Assembly (NCBI RefSeq): GCF_037404875.1
Contig: NZ_JBBELO010000019.1
Location: 1 to 64,000, forward strand
DNA length: 64,000 bases
Reading direction: 5' to 3'
Origin: Orlajensenia sp037404875
GTDB lineage: Bacteria; Actinomycetota; Actinomycetes; Actinomycetales; Microbacteriaceae
In this document: piece after piece, positions 7,258 to 15,477 of the stretch
Position numbering within the stretch: position 1 is the first letter of the stretch
Layout of the letters: each line of letters starts with the position of its first letter
The notes under the pieces: generated by a model
The model's input: the letters and a program-made list of their open reading frames with translations, nothing else
Database searches by the model: none
What the model was told of the DNA's origin: nothing
Program-made: the position numbers and the translations under genes

Positions 7258-8304
7258 TCAGACCCTGAGTGCCTCGAGGGCGGCCACGACGTCGTCCCGG
7301 TCGTTCCAGAGATGGAACGCCACCCGCGCCCGACCGGCCCTGCCCGATGCGGTGATGCCGGCCGCGGTCAACCGGGCGAGCCGGCTGCCGTCCGCATCCG
7401 GCCAGGTGATGACGGCACGGCCGGCTGGATCGATGCCGACCCCGTCGGCGAACTCGGCAGCCAGGGCGGTGGCGTGCTCGTGCACGCGGCGGATGTCGAG
7501 ATCGGCGAACAGGCCGACGGCCGTCTCGGCTCCGACCCAGACCGGCCACGCGGGCGAGACGTCGAAGCGCCGGGCATCGGCCGCCAGGGTCATTCCCGGC
7601 CCGTAGCACGACGTCCACGGGTTCTCGCCGGCGTACCAGCCCGTCTGGACCGGTCGCACGCGTTCCTGGAACGCTTCCGACATCGTGAGGAAGGCGGCGC
7701 CCCGCGGAGCGCACAGCCACTTGTAGCTGTGGCACAGCGTGGCGTCGAAGTCTTTCGCGTCGACGGGCAGCCAACCGACGGCCTGCGTCGTGTCGCAGAG
7801 AGTGAATGCGCCGTGGGCGGCCGCCGCCTCGCGGATGGCGTCGGCATCCGCCAGCGCGCCCGTGGCCGACTGCACGAGCGAGAACGCCACCAGCCAGGTG
7901 TCGCGACCGATGGACGCGGCGAGCCGCTCGAGCGGAACCTGACGCACGCGGACGCCACGATGCCCCTGGCTGAGGAACGGGAAGACGATCGAACTGAAGT
8001 CCCCGTCGACGCAGAGCACCTCGGCGCCATCCGGCACGCTCGCGGCGAGAAGCGCCGCCTGCACCGAGGTCTGCGAGCCGATGGCGACCCGATCCGTGGG
8101 AACGCGCACGAGGCGCGCATAGGCGGCTCGGGTGCGCTCCACGATGTCGGTGTAGTCGGCCGCAGACGCGCGTCCGGATGCCCATGCCTCCGTGTCAACG
8201 CGCATCGCTGCAGTGGTCTGCACCGTCGGGAGGCCGAGCGTGCAGGCGGCGAGGTATCCCGAGGGAGCGGTGAAGCACGCGCGGGCGTGCTCGAAGGTGA
8301 CCAT
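7258..8304 (-). CDS. Class V aminotransferase (kynureninase/SufS-like)
   Basis: A PLP fold-type I enzyme of 348 residues. The Schiff-base lysine is K195 in CHSYKWL, preceded by CDTTQAVG, where the Asp contacts the pyridine nitrogen. The family includes kynureninase, cysteine desulfurase and isopenicillin-epimerase-like enzymes. The conserved desulfurase cysteine loop is not evident, so cysteine desulfurase activity is unlikely. It is transcribed away from the LysR gene at 8387, and the shared spacer contains a LysR-type operator, so it is probably the target of that regulator. Substrate unknown. Confidence 0.85.
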   Translation of the reverse strand: MVTFEHARACFTAPSGYLAACTLGLPTVQTTAAMRVDTEAWASGRASAADYTDIVERTRAAYARLVRVPTDRVAIGSQTSVQAALLAASVPDGAEVLCVDGDFSSIVFPFLSQGHRGVRVRQVPLERLAASIGRDTWLVAFSLVQSATGALADADAIREAAAAHGAFTLCDTTQAVGWLPVDAKDFDATLCHSYKWLCAPRGAAFLTMSEAFQERVRPVQTGWYAGENPWTSCYGPGMTLAADARRFDVSPAWPVWVGAETAVGLFADLDIRRVHEHATALAAEFADGVGIDPAGRAVITWPDADGSRLARLTAAGITASGRAGRARVAFHLWNDRDDVVAALEALRV

Positions 8305-8361
8305 GCCTCCATGGTCCGATCCGGGGTCCTATAGAACAACGGCCAGTGTTCGATGTGATCG

Positions 8362-8376
8362 ATAACGCTCCGTTAT
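8362..8376. promoter_or_regulatory. LysR-type operator ATAACG-N3-CGTTAT
   Basis: A perfect 6-3-6 palindrome in the divergent spacer that also obeys the T-N11-A rule of LysR boxes. It lies 10 bases upstream of the preferred LysR start (8387) and about 58 bases upstream of the aminotransferase ATG, suitable for autoregulation and divergent control. Confidence 0.65.
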
Positions 8377-8386
8377 GCTTCGAGGC

Positions 8387-9328
8387 ATGGCCTCGGACGA
8401 TCTCGCCCTCGACTCGCACTCCCTGCGCATCGTGCTCGCCATCGCGGAGTCCGGCTCGATCACCGCCGCGGCGGCCCGCCTCGGCTACAGCCAGCCCGCG
8501 CTCAGTCAGCACCTGAAGCGCCTCGAGGCGCGGCTCGGCATGCCGTTGCTGCAGCGCGTCGGCCGAAGCGTGCGCCTGACGGATGCGGGCACGGTGCTCG
8601 CACGGCACGCCCAGTCCGTCGCGAGCGCACTCGACGCCGCGGCCGGGGAGATCGGGGAGTTGCAGGGCCTGCGCTCGGGTCGCGTGCGGCTGGCTGCCTT
8701 CCCGTCGGCGTCGGCGACGATCGTGCCGCACCTGCTCGCCGGAATGGCCGCGCGGCATCCGGGTGTGCGCTCGGAGTACCTCGAGTCCGAACCCCCGGAA
8801 GCGGTCGCCGCAGTGCGGGAAGGGCGTGTCGACCTCGCTCTCACCTTCAGCTATCCCGGGGATCGCGAAGACCCGCACACCGAGAGCGCGCGGGGTCTGA
8901 GTGTTCGCACTCTGGGAAGCGAGCCCGTACAAGTGGTGCTCCCCGCCGGCCACGCGCGGGCGGGCTCGGATGCCGTCGACCTGCGGCATCTTTCCGGCGA
9001 GAGCTGGATCGCCGGCTGCCCCCGTTGCCGCGGGCACCTCATCGAACTCTGCGACGCGAGCGGCTACGCCCCGCGCATCGGCTACGAGACCGACAATTTC
9101 AACGCGGTGCTCAATATGGTCGCCGCCGGGCTGGGCGTCGCGATGCTGCCGCGGCTCGCGGTGGCGTCGGCCCGTGTTCCGGCGGACGTCGTCGTGCTGC
9201 CGACGGCCCAGGACGACCGGCGCACGCTGCACCTCGTGATGGCCGAGGGTGCGGAGCGCATCCCCGCAGTGCGGGCCGCCCTGGCCGTCATCGGCGACCT
9301 GGACCGAACGCTCTGGGCTGCGGCGTAA
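8387..9328 (+). CDS. LysR family transcriptional regulator
   Basis: 313 residues: an N-terminal winged helix-turn-helix (about 6-65, LRIVLAIAESGSITAAAARLG...QPALSQHLKRLE) and a periplasmic-binding-protein-like effector domain (about 90-300). Starts at 8375 and 8387 are both in frame. I prefer 8387 because the earlier ATG lies inside the operator palindrome. The effector domain contains CPRCRG (about residues 206-211), unusual for the family and perhaps redox- or metal-sensitive, which is speculation. It is divergent from the class V aminotransferase and probably controls it. Confidence 0.92.
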   Translation: MASDDLALDSHSLRIVLAIAESGSITAAAARLGYSQPALSQHLKRLEARLGMPLLQRVGRSVRLTDAGTVLARHAQSVASALDAAAGEIGELQGLRSGRVRLAAFPSASATIVPHLLAGMAARHPGVRSEYLESEPPEAVAAVREGRVDLALTFSYPGDREDPHTESARGLSVRTLGSEPVQVVLPAGHARAGSDAVDLRHLSGESWIAGCPRCRGHLIELCDASGYAPRIGYETDNFNAVLNMVAAGLGVAMLPRLAVASARVPADVVVLPTAQDDRRTLHLVMAEGAERIPAVRAALAVIGDLDRTLWAAA

Positions 9329-9389
9329 CGACGCCGGACGGGTCTGGGCCGCGGCGCCCGTGGCGGCGCCGGCCCCGAGGCGCTCTCGC

Positions 9390-9395
9390 TAGGAT
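9390..9395 (+). promoter_or_regulatory. Candidate -10 box for gltX
   Basis: TAGGAT lies eight bases before the ATG at 9404, consistent with a leaderless or near-leaderless gltX transcript. AGGA within the box could alternatively act as a weak ribosome-binding site. Confidence 0.5.
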
Positions 9396-9403
9396 TGAGG
9401 GCG

Positions 9404-10921
9404 ATGTCTGACACCGCCCACCCCTTCTCGACCGCCACCGGCAGCGACGTTCGCGTGCGCTTCTGCCCTTCGCCCACCGGCACTCCGCACGTCGGCCTCG
9501 TGCGCACGGCGCTGTTCAACTGGGCGTACGCGCGCCACACCGGCGGAAAGCTCGTCTTCCGCATCGAAGACACGGATGCGGCTCGCGACAGCGAGGAGAG
9601 CTACGAGCAGATCATCGACGCCCTCACCTGGCTGAAGATCGACTGGGACGAGGGCGTCGGCGTCGGCGGTCCGCACGAGCCGTACCGCCAGTCGCAGCGC
9701 TCCGAGGTCTACGCCGACGTGATCGATCGGTTGAAGGCATCCGGCCACGTCTACGAGAGCTACTCGAACGCGGAGGAGATCGACGCGCGCAACGAGGCGG
9801 CCAGTCGCCCGAAGCAGCTCGGCTACGACAACTACGACCGCGACCTCACCGAGGAGCAGCGCGCAGCGTTCCGTGCCGAGGGTCGCCAGCCCGCCTTGCG
9901 CCTGCGCGTCAACGACGAAGACCTCTCGTTCACCGACCTGGTGCGCGGCGAGATCACCTTCCCGGCCGGTTCATTCACCGACTTCGTCGTCGTGCGCCCG
10001 AACGGCGCTCCGCTCTACACGCTGGTCAATCCCGTCGACGACGCGATCATGCAGATCACGCACGTGCTGCGCGGTGAAGACCTGCTCTCCTCGACGCCGC
10101 GGCAGATCGCGCTCTACCACGCGCTCATCGACATCGGGCTGACGAGCTTCGTTCCCCAGTTCGGTCACCTGCCCTACGTGATGGGCGAGGGCAACAAGAA
10201 GCTCTCGAAGCGCGACCCCGAGTCCAACCTGTTCCACCACCGCGACCGCGGGTTCATTCCCGAGGGTCTCGTGAACTACCTCGCGTTGCTGGGCTGGTCG
10301 CTCTCGCATGACCGCGACGTGTTCAGCATCGACGAGATGATCGCGGCGTTCGACGTGGTCAACGTGAACCCGAACCCGGCGCGCTTCGACCTGAAGAAGG
10401 CGGAGTCCATCAACGGCGACCATATTCGCCTGCTCGACGTTCAGGACTTCGCGGCCCGCACCGTGCCGTACCTGGCGTCGGCCGGCGTGCTCTCGGAGCC
10501 GATCACGCCGGCGCAGGATGCGGTGCTCGCCGAGGCCGCCCCGCTCGTGCAGGAGCGCATCGGACTGCTCGGCGAGGCGCCGGGCATGCTCGGGTTCCTG
10601 TTCACCGCCTCGGCCGATCTCGTGATCGAGGACGACGCACTGAAGGCGCTCTCCGCCGACGCTGGGGCTGTGCTGGCGGCATCCGTCGAGCCGCTCGAGC
10701 GCATTCCCGCTCTGGAATGGACGCACGACCAGATTCAGCAGGCGCTCGCCGCCGCCCTCATCGACGGGATGGGGCTGAAGCCGCGCATCGCCTACACGCC
10801 GCTGCGCGTCGCCATCTCGGGCCGGCGCGTCTCGCCGCCGCTGTTCGAGAGCATGCAGATTCTCGGCAAGGACGAGACGCTCGCCCGCATCGCCGCGCTT
10901 CAGACGCGCCTGGCCGGCTGA
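9404..10921 (+). CDS. gltX: Glutamyl-tRNA synthetase
   Basis: Charges tRNA-Glu. In organisms using the transamidation route it also charges tRNA-Gln. The 505 residues carry the class I signatures HVGL (29-32, the HIGH motif) in PSPTGTPHVGL and KLSKR (266-270, the KMSKS motif), followed by an alpha-helical anticodon-binding domain. I chose ATG 9404 over the TTG at 9395. tRNA-Gln lies about 1.2 kb downstream. The next gene starts three bases after the stop. Confidence 0.97.
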   Translation: MSDTAHPFSTATGSDVRVRFCPSPTGTPHVGLVRTALFNWAYARHTGGKLVFRIEDTDAARDSEESYEQIIDALTWLKIDWDEGVGVGGPHEPYRQSQRSEVYADVIDRLKASGHVYESYSNAEEIDARNEAASRPKQLGYDNYDRDLTEEQRAAFRAEGRQPALRLRVNDEDLSFTDLVRGEITFPAGSFTDFVVVRPNGAPLYTLVNPVDDAIMQITHVLRGEDLLSSTPRQIALYHALIDIGLTSFVPQFGHLPYVMGEGNKKLSKRDPESNLFHHRDRGFIPEGLVNYLALLGWSLSHDRDVFSIDEMIAAFDVVNVNPNPARFDLKKAESINGDHIRLLDVQDFAARTVPYLASAGVLSEPITPAQDAVLAEAAPLVQERIGLLGEAPGMLGFLFTASADLVIEDDALKALSADAGAVLAASVEPLERIPALEWTHDQIQQALAAALIDGMGLKPRIAYTPLRVAISGRRVSPPLFESMQILGKDETLARIAALQTRLAG

Positions 10922-10924
10922 GCG

Positions 10925-11869
10925 ATGAGCGCTGAGGACAGGGTCGACGTCGCCGTCATCGGCGGCGGCCCGGCCGGGCTCTCGGCGGCACTCAACCTCG
11001 TGCGCGCTCGTCGCAGCGTTCTGCTCGTGGACGGGAATCGTCCGCGGAACGCCGCCACCCTGCACTCGCACGGCTTCCTCACTCGCGACGGGCTCTCGCC
11101 TCTCGAATTGCGCCGGCTCGGTCGCGAGGAGTTCGAACGCTATCCGGGGGCATCCGTCGCCTCGGCGCAGGTCGACGTGCTCCGCGGAGAGCACGACGGC
11201 TTCCTGCTCCAGGGGCGCGGCGTTCGAGGTGGCGCGAGTGTCGACGTGCGTGCGGGCGCCATCGTGCTCGCCACAGGCCTGCGCGAGAGCCTGCCGGCGT
11301 TCCCCAGCATCCGCGCCTGGTACGGCACCGACCTGCACAGCTGCATGGAGTGCGACGGGTGGGAGAAGGCCGACCGCAGACTCGCCCTGATCGGTGAGAG
11401 CGCGGACCTCGCCGACCGGGCACTGCTGCTCCGACAATGGTCGAGCGACGTGGTCGTGTTCACCTGCGGATCGACGGCGGTGACGGATCGGGAGGAGCGT
11501 TCGCTTGCCGAGCGCGGCATCCGGGTGGAGCGACGCGCGGTGACGGATGTCGTCGGCGAGGCCGGGCACATGACCGGTGTGCTCCTCGAGGACGGAAGCG
11601 TCCTCGAGCGCGACGCCGGCTTCGTGCGGCCGACGTGGCAGCCGATGCTCGAGTTCGCGAGCGAGCTGGGTCTCGCGGTGGATGCCGAGGGCCTGCTCGT
11701 CGTCGATGCGCACGGGCGTACCTCGGTGCCCGGTGTCTATGCGGCGGGCGACATCACGCCGCCGGGGCCGGAGCAGCTGATCGTGGCGGCGGGGGAGGGG
11801 GCCCGGGTTGCGGCGACTCTCAACCGCGACCTCGTCGGAGCACTTCACCTGCCGGACGCCTCCGTCTGA
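10925..11869 (+). CDS. Thioredoxin-reductase-like FAD/NAD(P) oxidoreductase
   Basis: 314 residues with an N-terminal FAD site (GGGPAGLSAAL, about 12-22), a central NAD(P) site (about 150-160) and a C-terminal AAGDIT motif (about 275-280). At the redox position it has CMECDGWE: a CxxC pair is kept, but the intervening residues differ from the CATC/CAVC of standard thioredoxin reductase and resemble the CPYCHGWE-type paralogues common in actinobacteria. It is therefore probably a disulfide reductase with another partner. No thioredoxin gene is adjacent. It probably shares the gltX transcript (3-base gap). Confidence 0.88.
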   Translation: MSAEDRVDVAVIGGGPAGLSAALNLVRARRSVLLVDGNRPRNAATLHSHGFLTRDGLSPLELRRLGREEFERYPGASVASAQVDVLRGEHDGFLLQGRGVRGGASVDVRAGAIVLATGLRESLPAFPSIRAWYGTDLHSCMECDGWEKADRRLALIGESADLADRALLLRQWSSDVVVFTCGSTAVTDREERSLAERGIRVERRAVTDVVGEAGHMTGVLLEDGSVLERDAGFVRPTWQPMLEFASELGLAVDAEGLLVVDAHGRTSVPGVYAAGDITPPGPEQLIVAAGEGARVAATLNRDLVGALHLPDASV

Positions 11870-11901
11870 GATCGCGGACCGGTCTGCAGTCAGCTCGCGC
11901 C

Positions 11902-12042
11902 TTCGGCAGGAGTACGTGCGTTTGACAGGACTTCGTCGCTTTGACAGGACCGTTCGGCGGGATCCCTCCTGTCAAACGCGCGAAGTCCTGTCGAAGCGCG
12001 CCTTTCCTGTCGAAGCTCAGCATCCCTGTTGAAGCCGAGCCG
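11902..12042. repeat. 19-bp-period repeat array with inverted halves
   Basis: Copies of a 10-base core TTTGACAGGA begin at 11902 (degenerate), 11921 and 11940. After a 17-base centre (11950-11966), the reverse core TCCTGTCAAA or TCCTGTCGAA begins at 11967, 11986, 12005 and 12024 (the last degenerate). Every neighbour within a half is exactly 19 bases apart. The inner pairs 11921-11949 and 11967-11995 can form a 29-bp stem with 24 matches. The array fills the space between the flavoprotein gene and tRNA-Gln. The intervening 9-mers vary, and there are no cas genes. Confidence 0.85.
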
Positions 12043-12157
12043 CCCAATCCGGAGTAACCGAGGGGCCGCGCCACGCCCGGCGAGTCGCCCTCAGTTTGGA
12101 GGAGGCCCCCTCGGTCAGCTAAAGTTGCATGTCGGCCGGGGGTACGCTTCCGGCTGG

Positions 12158-12229
12158 TGGGGTATGGTGTAATTGGCAACACGACGGTTTCTGGTACCGT
12201 TGTTCTTGGTTCGAGTCCAGGTACCCCAG
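12158..12229 (+). tRNA. tRNA-Gln(CTG)
   Basis: A 72-nt cloverleaf. The acceptor is TGGGGTA paired with TACCCCA, with discriminator G at 12229. The anticodon loop is TTCTGGT on a 5-bp ACGGT/ACCGT stem, giving anticodon CTG. The T-arm is CTTGG-TTCGAGT-CCAGG. CCA is not encoded (GCA follows). A small hairpin (CGCCAA/TTGGCG) occurs about 22 bases downstream. The remaining 100 bases to the GNAT gene hold nothing recognisable. Confidence 0.95.
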
Positions 12230-12333
12230 CACTGAAATATCCCCGGTCAACCGCCAAATCTGATTGGCGTCAAAGGCGGGTTGATTACTCTCTTGGTGGT
12301 TCGCGTCCCAAGGGATGTGCTGCCCGACCGGTG

Positions 12334-12921
12334 TCAGTCTCGCTGGGGCGTTACCGTCTTGCGCATCACGGTCTTGCTCTTGCCGATGTGACGCTCGAAC
12401 GTGAATCCCGCCTTCTCGAACATGGCCCGAGTGCCGTTGTGAAGGAACGAGGACGACGTCTTCTTGGCGGGGTCGACCTCGTTGGGGAATGAGACGACCT
12501 CGCCTCCGCCGGCCTGCGCGATCAACTGGAGCGCGCCATCCAGCGCCTCCCGTGCCACTCCAGAACGCCGGTGGTCTCGGTCGACGAAGAAGCAGGTGAT
12601 GCGCCAGGGTGCGGGCCGATTCTCGCTCGCGTCGTACTGCTTGCGATGGTAGATGTTCGGTAGTTCGCTCGGCCCGCCGTATTGGCACCAGGCGATCGCG
12701 TCATCGCCGTCGATGACGAGAGCGGCGTGCGCGACTCCCGCCGCCACCAACCGCTCCTTGAACGTCGGCCTGTCATAGTCGCTCTTGGCAGTGTGCGGCG
12801 TGTCTCCGTGGAAGTACGAGCAGTAGCACCCGCCCCAGACCCCGTTGTGCTTCTGCGCGAGCGCCAGCCATGCCGGAAACGTCTCGGGACTGAGCGGCTT
12901 GATCACGTGCGAAGTCGTCAC
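12334..12921 (-). CDS. GNAT-family N-acetyltransferase
   Basis: 195 residues from the GTG at 12921. The longer open frame to 13110 adds 63 residues of low-complexity sequence without homology, and the GTG has a GAGAGA site. The acetyl-CoA core is visible as ITCFFVDRDHRRSGVAREALDGAL (beta4-alpha3 with the RRSGVA pyrophosphate loop), followed by an FEKAGFTFERHIG beta-bulge region. An N-terminal WGGCYCSYFHG segment is typical of a subgroup of actinobacterial GNATs. Substrate unknown. It is convergent with the tRNA-Gln transcript. Confidence 0.85.
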   Translation of the reverse strand: MTTSHVIKPLSPETFPAWLALAQKHNGVWGGCYCSYFHGDTPHTAKSDYDRPTFKERLVAAGVAHAALVIDGDDAIAWCQYGGPSELPNIYHRKQYDASENRPAPWRITCFFVDRDHRRSGVAREALDGALQLIAQAGGGEVVSFPNEVDPAKKTSSSFLHNGTRAMFEKAGFTFERHIGKSKTVMRKTVTPQRD

Positions 12922-13224
12922 GTCTCTCTCACCGGCCCATCGTTGCGGTCTGCCGTGCGGCTCGAACGTTCTCGTCGGCCATGGCGGAATCCTCCCGTTG
13001 GTGCTGCCAGTGTGCCGCCTCACTCCGGCGTGATACAAGGGCGGAGGCTGTCGGCGCGCGCGTTTGGATCCGACTGCGCAGTCGTCGGCGGATGCGCCCC
13101 GTGGTCGCAAGTATCCCGCTCGAACCCCCTCGACTGGGGGACACGCGCGGGTCTAGCCTGAAGACGGCGCGTCGCGGCCGCTCGTCAGGCATGCAGTGGA
13201 TCGCGCTCCGGCACGAAGGACTCG

Positions 13225-15300
13225 ATGATGAGAACCTCACTGCGAATGCTGCTCGGCGGCATCCTGTCCGTCATCTGCGCGGCCGCCCTGCTCGCGGCGC
13301 CAGCCGGTGCGGCGAACGCGGCCACGGGCACGCCGATCATCGGAGCCGCATCCGAGCTCTGCCTCGACGTCGTCGGGGCCGTGCAGACGCCGGGCACACG
13401 CACGATGATCTGGAACTGCCACGGCGGCGCGAATCAGCGCTGGGAGCTGACGGCGGCCGGCGAATTGCGCGTCTACGACGGCGCCCGCTGCCTCGAGGCG
13501 GCCGACGGCGCTCGCACCGGCGGCACCCGCTCGGTCATCGCGCTCTGCACCGGCTCGGCGAACCAGAAGTGGAAGTACACCAGCGGAAGGTCGCTCAAGC
13601 ACAGCGCATCCGGCCTGTGTCTCGGCGTGCGCGGTACGGAGACGGCTGCCGGATCCGAGGTCAGGATCTGGACCTGCAACGGCACTGCCAATCAGCAGTG
13701 GAGGGTGCGCACGTCCACCCCGGACACGACGCCTCCGACGGCTCCGACCGGCCTCACGAGTTCGGCCCTCACGTGTTCCACGGTCACCCTGACGTGGACG
13801 GGGTCGACGGATGCCGTCGGCGTCACCGCCTACGACCTCTACCACGACGGTCAGCTCGTGAAGTCGGTCGCGGGCTCGGTGCGTTCCACCTCGGTCGCCG
13901 TCGTGGCCGGCGTCCCGTGGGGTTGGTACGTGAACGCCCGTGACGCGGCGGGCAACGTCTCGCAGGCGAGCGCCACGGTCACGGTGACTCCGCCCCAGTG
14001 CTCGAGCGACACCGTCGCACCCTCGGTTCCGCGGAACGTCGCGGCCGTCGCATCCGGAACCAGCGTCGCCGTCACCTGGTCGGCTTCGACAGATAATGTC
14101 GCGGTCACCCGCTACGACATCCGGCGTGACGGGGTCGTCGTCGGATCGGTGGGAGGGAGCGTTCTCGCCTTCACCGACAGCGGCCTCGCCGTGAACCACG
14201 CTTACTCCTATTCAGTGATCGCCCGCGACGCTCAGGGCAACGCCTCGGCCGCGAGCGCCGCGGCGACGACCACCACCGGCTCCGCCTGCGGAAGCGCGAT
14301 CTGCGGGGTCACGGAGGTGACGACGGACACCGACATCCCCTGGGGACTCGTCCCGTTGCCCGACGGTTCGGTGCTCTACGCCCGGCGTGATGTGCTCGAG
14401 GTGGTGCGGCTCGTGCCGTCGACCGGCGTCAAGACATCGATCGGCGCCATTCCCACCGCGCAGGGGACCGATGGCGAAGGCGGGGTGCTGGGCCTGGCGA
14501 TCGCATCGGACTTCGCCTCCGATCCCTGGCTCTACATCATGCACAGCACGGCGACCGACAACCGCATCGTGCGAATCAGGTACACAAGCGGCACGCTCGA
14601 CACTGCGTCGGCCCAGGTGCTGGTGAGCGGAATCCTGCGCAACAAGTACCACAACGGCGGCCGGCTGCGGTTCGGGCCCGATGGCATGCTGTACGCATCG
14701 ACGGGTGACGCGCAGAACGGCGACTACGCCCAGCGGCTCACGGGCACCGGGGCGCTGAACGGCAAGGTGCTGCGGCTGACGCGCACCGGCGCCGTGCCGA
14801 GCGACAACCCCTTCAGCGGCAGCTACATCTGGAGCTATGGCCACCGCAACCCGCAGGGCCTCGCCTTCGACAGCCGCGGCAGGCTGTGGGAGCAGGAGTT
14901 CGGCAACAGCGTGATGGATGAGACGAACCTCATCATGAAAGGCGGCAACTACGGCTGGCCGCAGTGCGAAGGCACAACGGGCGACGGATGCGGCGCGGCC
15001 GGCCTCGTCGCCCCCAAGCAGACGTATCCGGTGGCCGAGGGGTCGTGCAGCGGAATCGCCATCGTGCGCGACGTGCTCTATGTCGCGTGTGCCCGGGGGT
15101 CGCGCCTCTATCGCGAGGTGATCAGCGGCGACTCCCTCACCAACGCGCAGCAATTCCTCGTCGGCACCTACGGGCGACTCCGAACCGTCGAGCCGAGCAT
15201 CGACGGCGGACTCTGGCTCACCACGACGAACTACGGCGATAAGGACAGCATCGCGAACAACAGCAAGGAGAAGGTGCTGAAGGTGTCGCTGGGCGGATAG
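13225..15300 (+). CDS. Secreted lectin-FN3-sugar dehydrogenase protein
   Basis: 691 residues. A signal peptide (about 1-33, cleavage after GAANA) is followed by a ricin-B lectin / CBM13 domain (about 38-160) with three QxW repeats (NQRWEL, NQKWKY, NQQWRV). Two fibronectin III domains follow (about 168-258 and 262-352), then a glucose/sorbosone dehydrogenase beta-propeller (about 355-691) with the family marks HNGGRLRFGPDG, STGD, YGHRNPQGLAFD and GGNYGWP. It probably binds a polysaccharide outside the cell and oxidises a sugar with PQQ as cofactor. No PQQ synthesis genes are in the window, so PQQ would be scavenged or made elsewhere. No sorting signal is present, so it is released. Confidence 0.9.
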   Translation: MMRTSLRMLLGGILSVICAAALLAAPAGAANAATGTPIIGAASELCLDVVGAVQTPGTRTMIWNCHGGANQRWELTAAGELRVYDGARCLEAADGARTGGTRSVIALCTGSANQKWKYTSGRSLKHSASGLCLGVRGTETAAGSEVRIWTCNGTANQQWRVRTSTPDTTPPTAPTGLTSSALTCSTVTLTWTGSTDAVGVTAYDLYHDGQLVKSVAGSVRSTSVAVVAGVPWGWYVNARDAAGNVSQASATVTVTPPQCSSDTVAPSVPRNVAAVASGTSVAVTWSASTDNVAVTRYDIRRDGVVVGSVGGSVLAFTDSGLAVNHAYSYSVIARDAQGNASAASAAATTTTGSACGSAICGVTEVTTDTDIPWGLVPLPDGSVLYARRDVLEVVRLVPSTGVKTSIGAIPTAQGTDGEGGVLGLAIASDFASDPWLYIMHSTATDNRIVRIRYTSGTLDTASAQVLVSGILRNKYHNGGRLRFGPDGMLYASTGDAQNGDYAQRLTGTGALNGKVLRLTRTGAVPSDNPFSGSYIWSYGHRNPQGLAFDSRGRLWEQEFGNSVMDETNLIMKGGNYGWPQCEGTTGDGCGAAGLVAPKQTYPVAEGSCSGIAIVRDVLYVACARGSRLYREVISGDSLTNAQQFLVGTYGRLRTVEPSIDGGLWLTTTNYGDKDSIANNSKEKVLKVSLGG

Positions 15301-15310
15301 CCGGATCGAC

Positions 15311-15360
15311 TTGCCACTTTTCGCGGCTTCCGGCCGTCACGAACCCACGAAAAGTGGCGA
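15311..15360. repeat. Palindrome of the GCCACTT family
   Basis: Arms 15311-15330 and 15341-15360 pair at 17 of 20 positions around a 10-nt loop. Sequence (GCCACTTTTCGCGG) and geometry match the palindrome at 179-236. It lies 10 bases after the secreted dehydrogenase stop and may end that transcript, but it lacks a T-tract. Confidence 0.75.
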
Positions 15361-15477
15361 ATGGATGGCAGTCGTTCCGCGTTCGCCACCACCACCTTTG
15401 GGCGCGACTCGAGTCCGAGCATGCGAGTGTCGACAGGCGCTCGCGAGGAGGGCATCATGGGACGGGGAGGAATACTC

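Noticed and set aside
7258..8304. Cysteine desulfurase (SufS/IscS) assignment
   Set aside because: The PLP lysine is present but no active-site cysteine loop or Suf/Isc partner is seen, so only the class V family is claimed.
11902..12042. CRISPR array
   Set aside because: Repeats are only about 10 conserved bases in a 19-base period, orientation switches in the middle, there are no unique 30-bp spacers and no cas genes.
9328..12157. Phage or genomic-island attachment at tRNA-Gln
   Set aside because: No integrase, no duplicated tRNA 3' end and no shift in base composition on either side; only the palindromic array is present.
14281..15300. Secreted dehydrogenase as a sortase substrate
   Set aside because: The protein ends KVLKVSLGG with no LPXTG/LAXTG motif, helix or basic tail.
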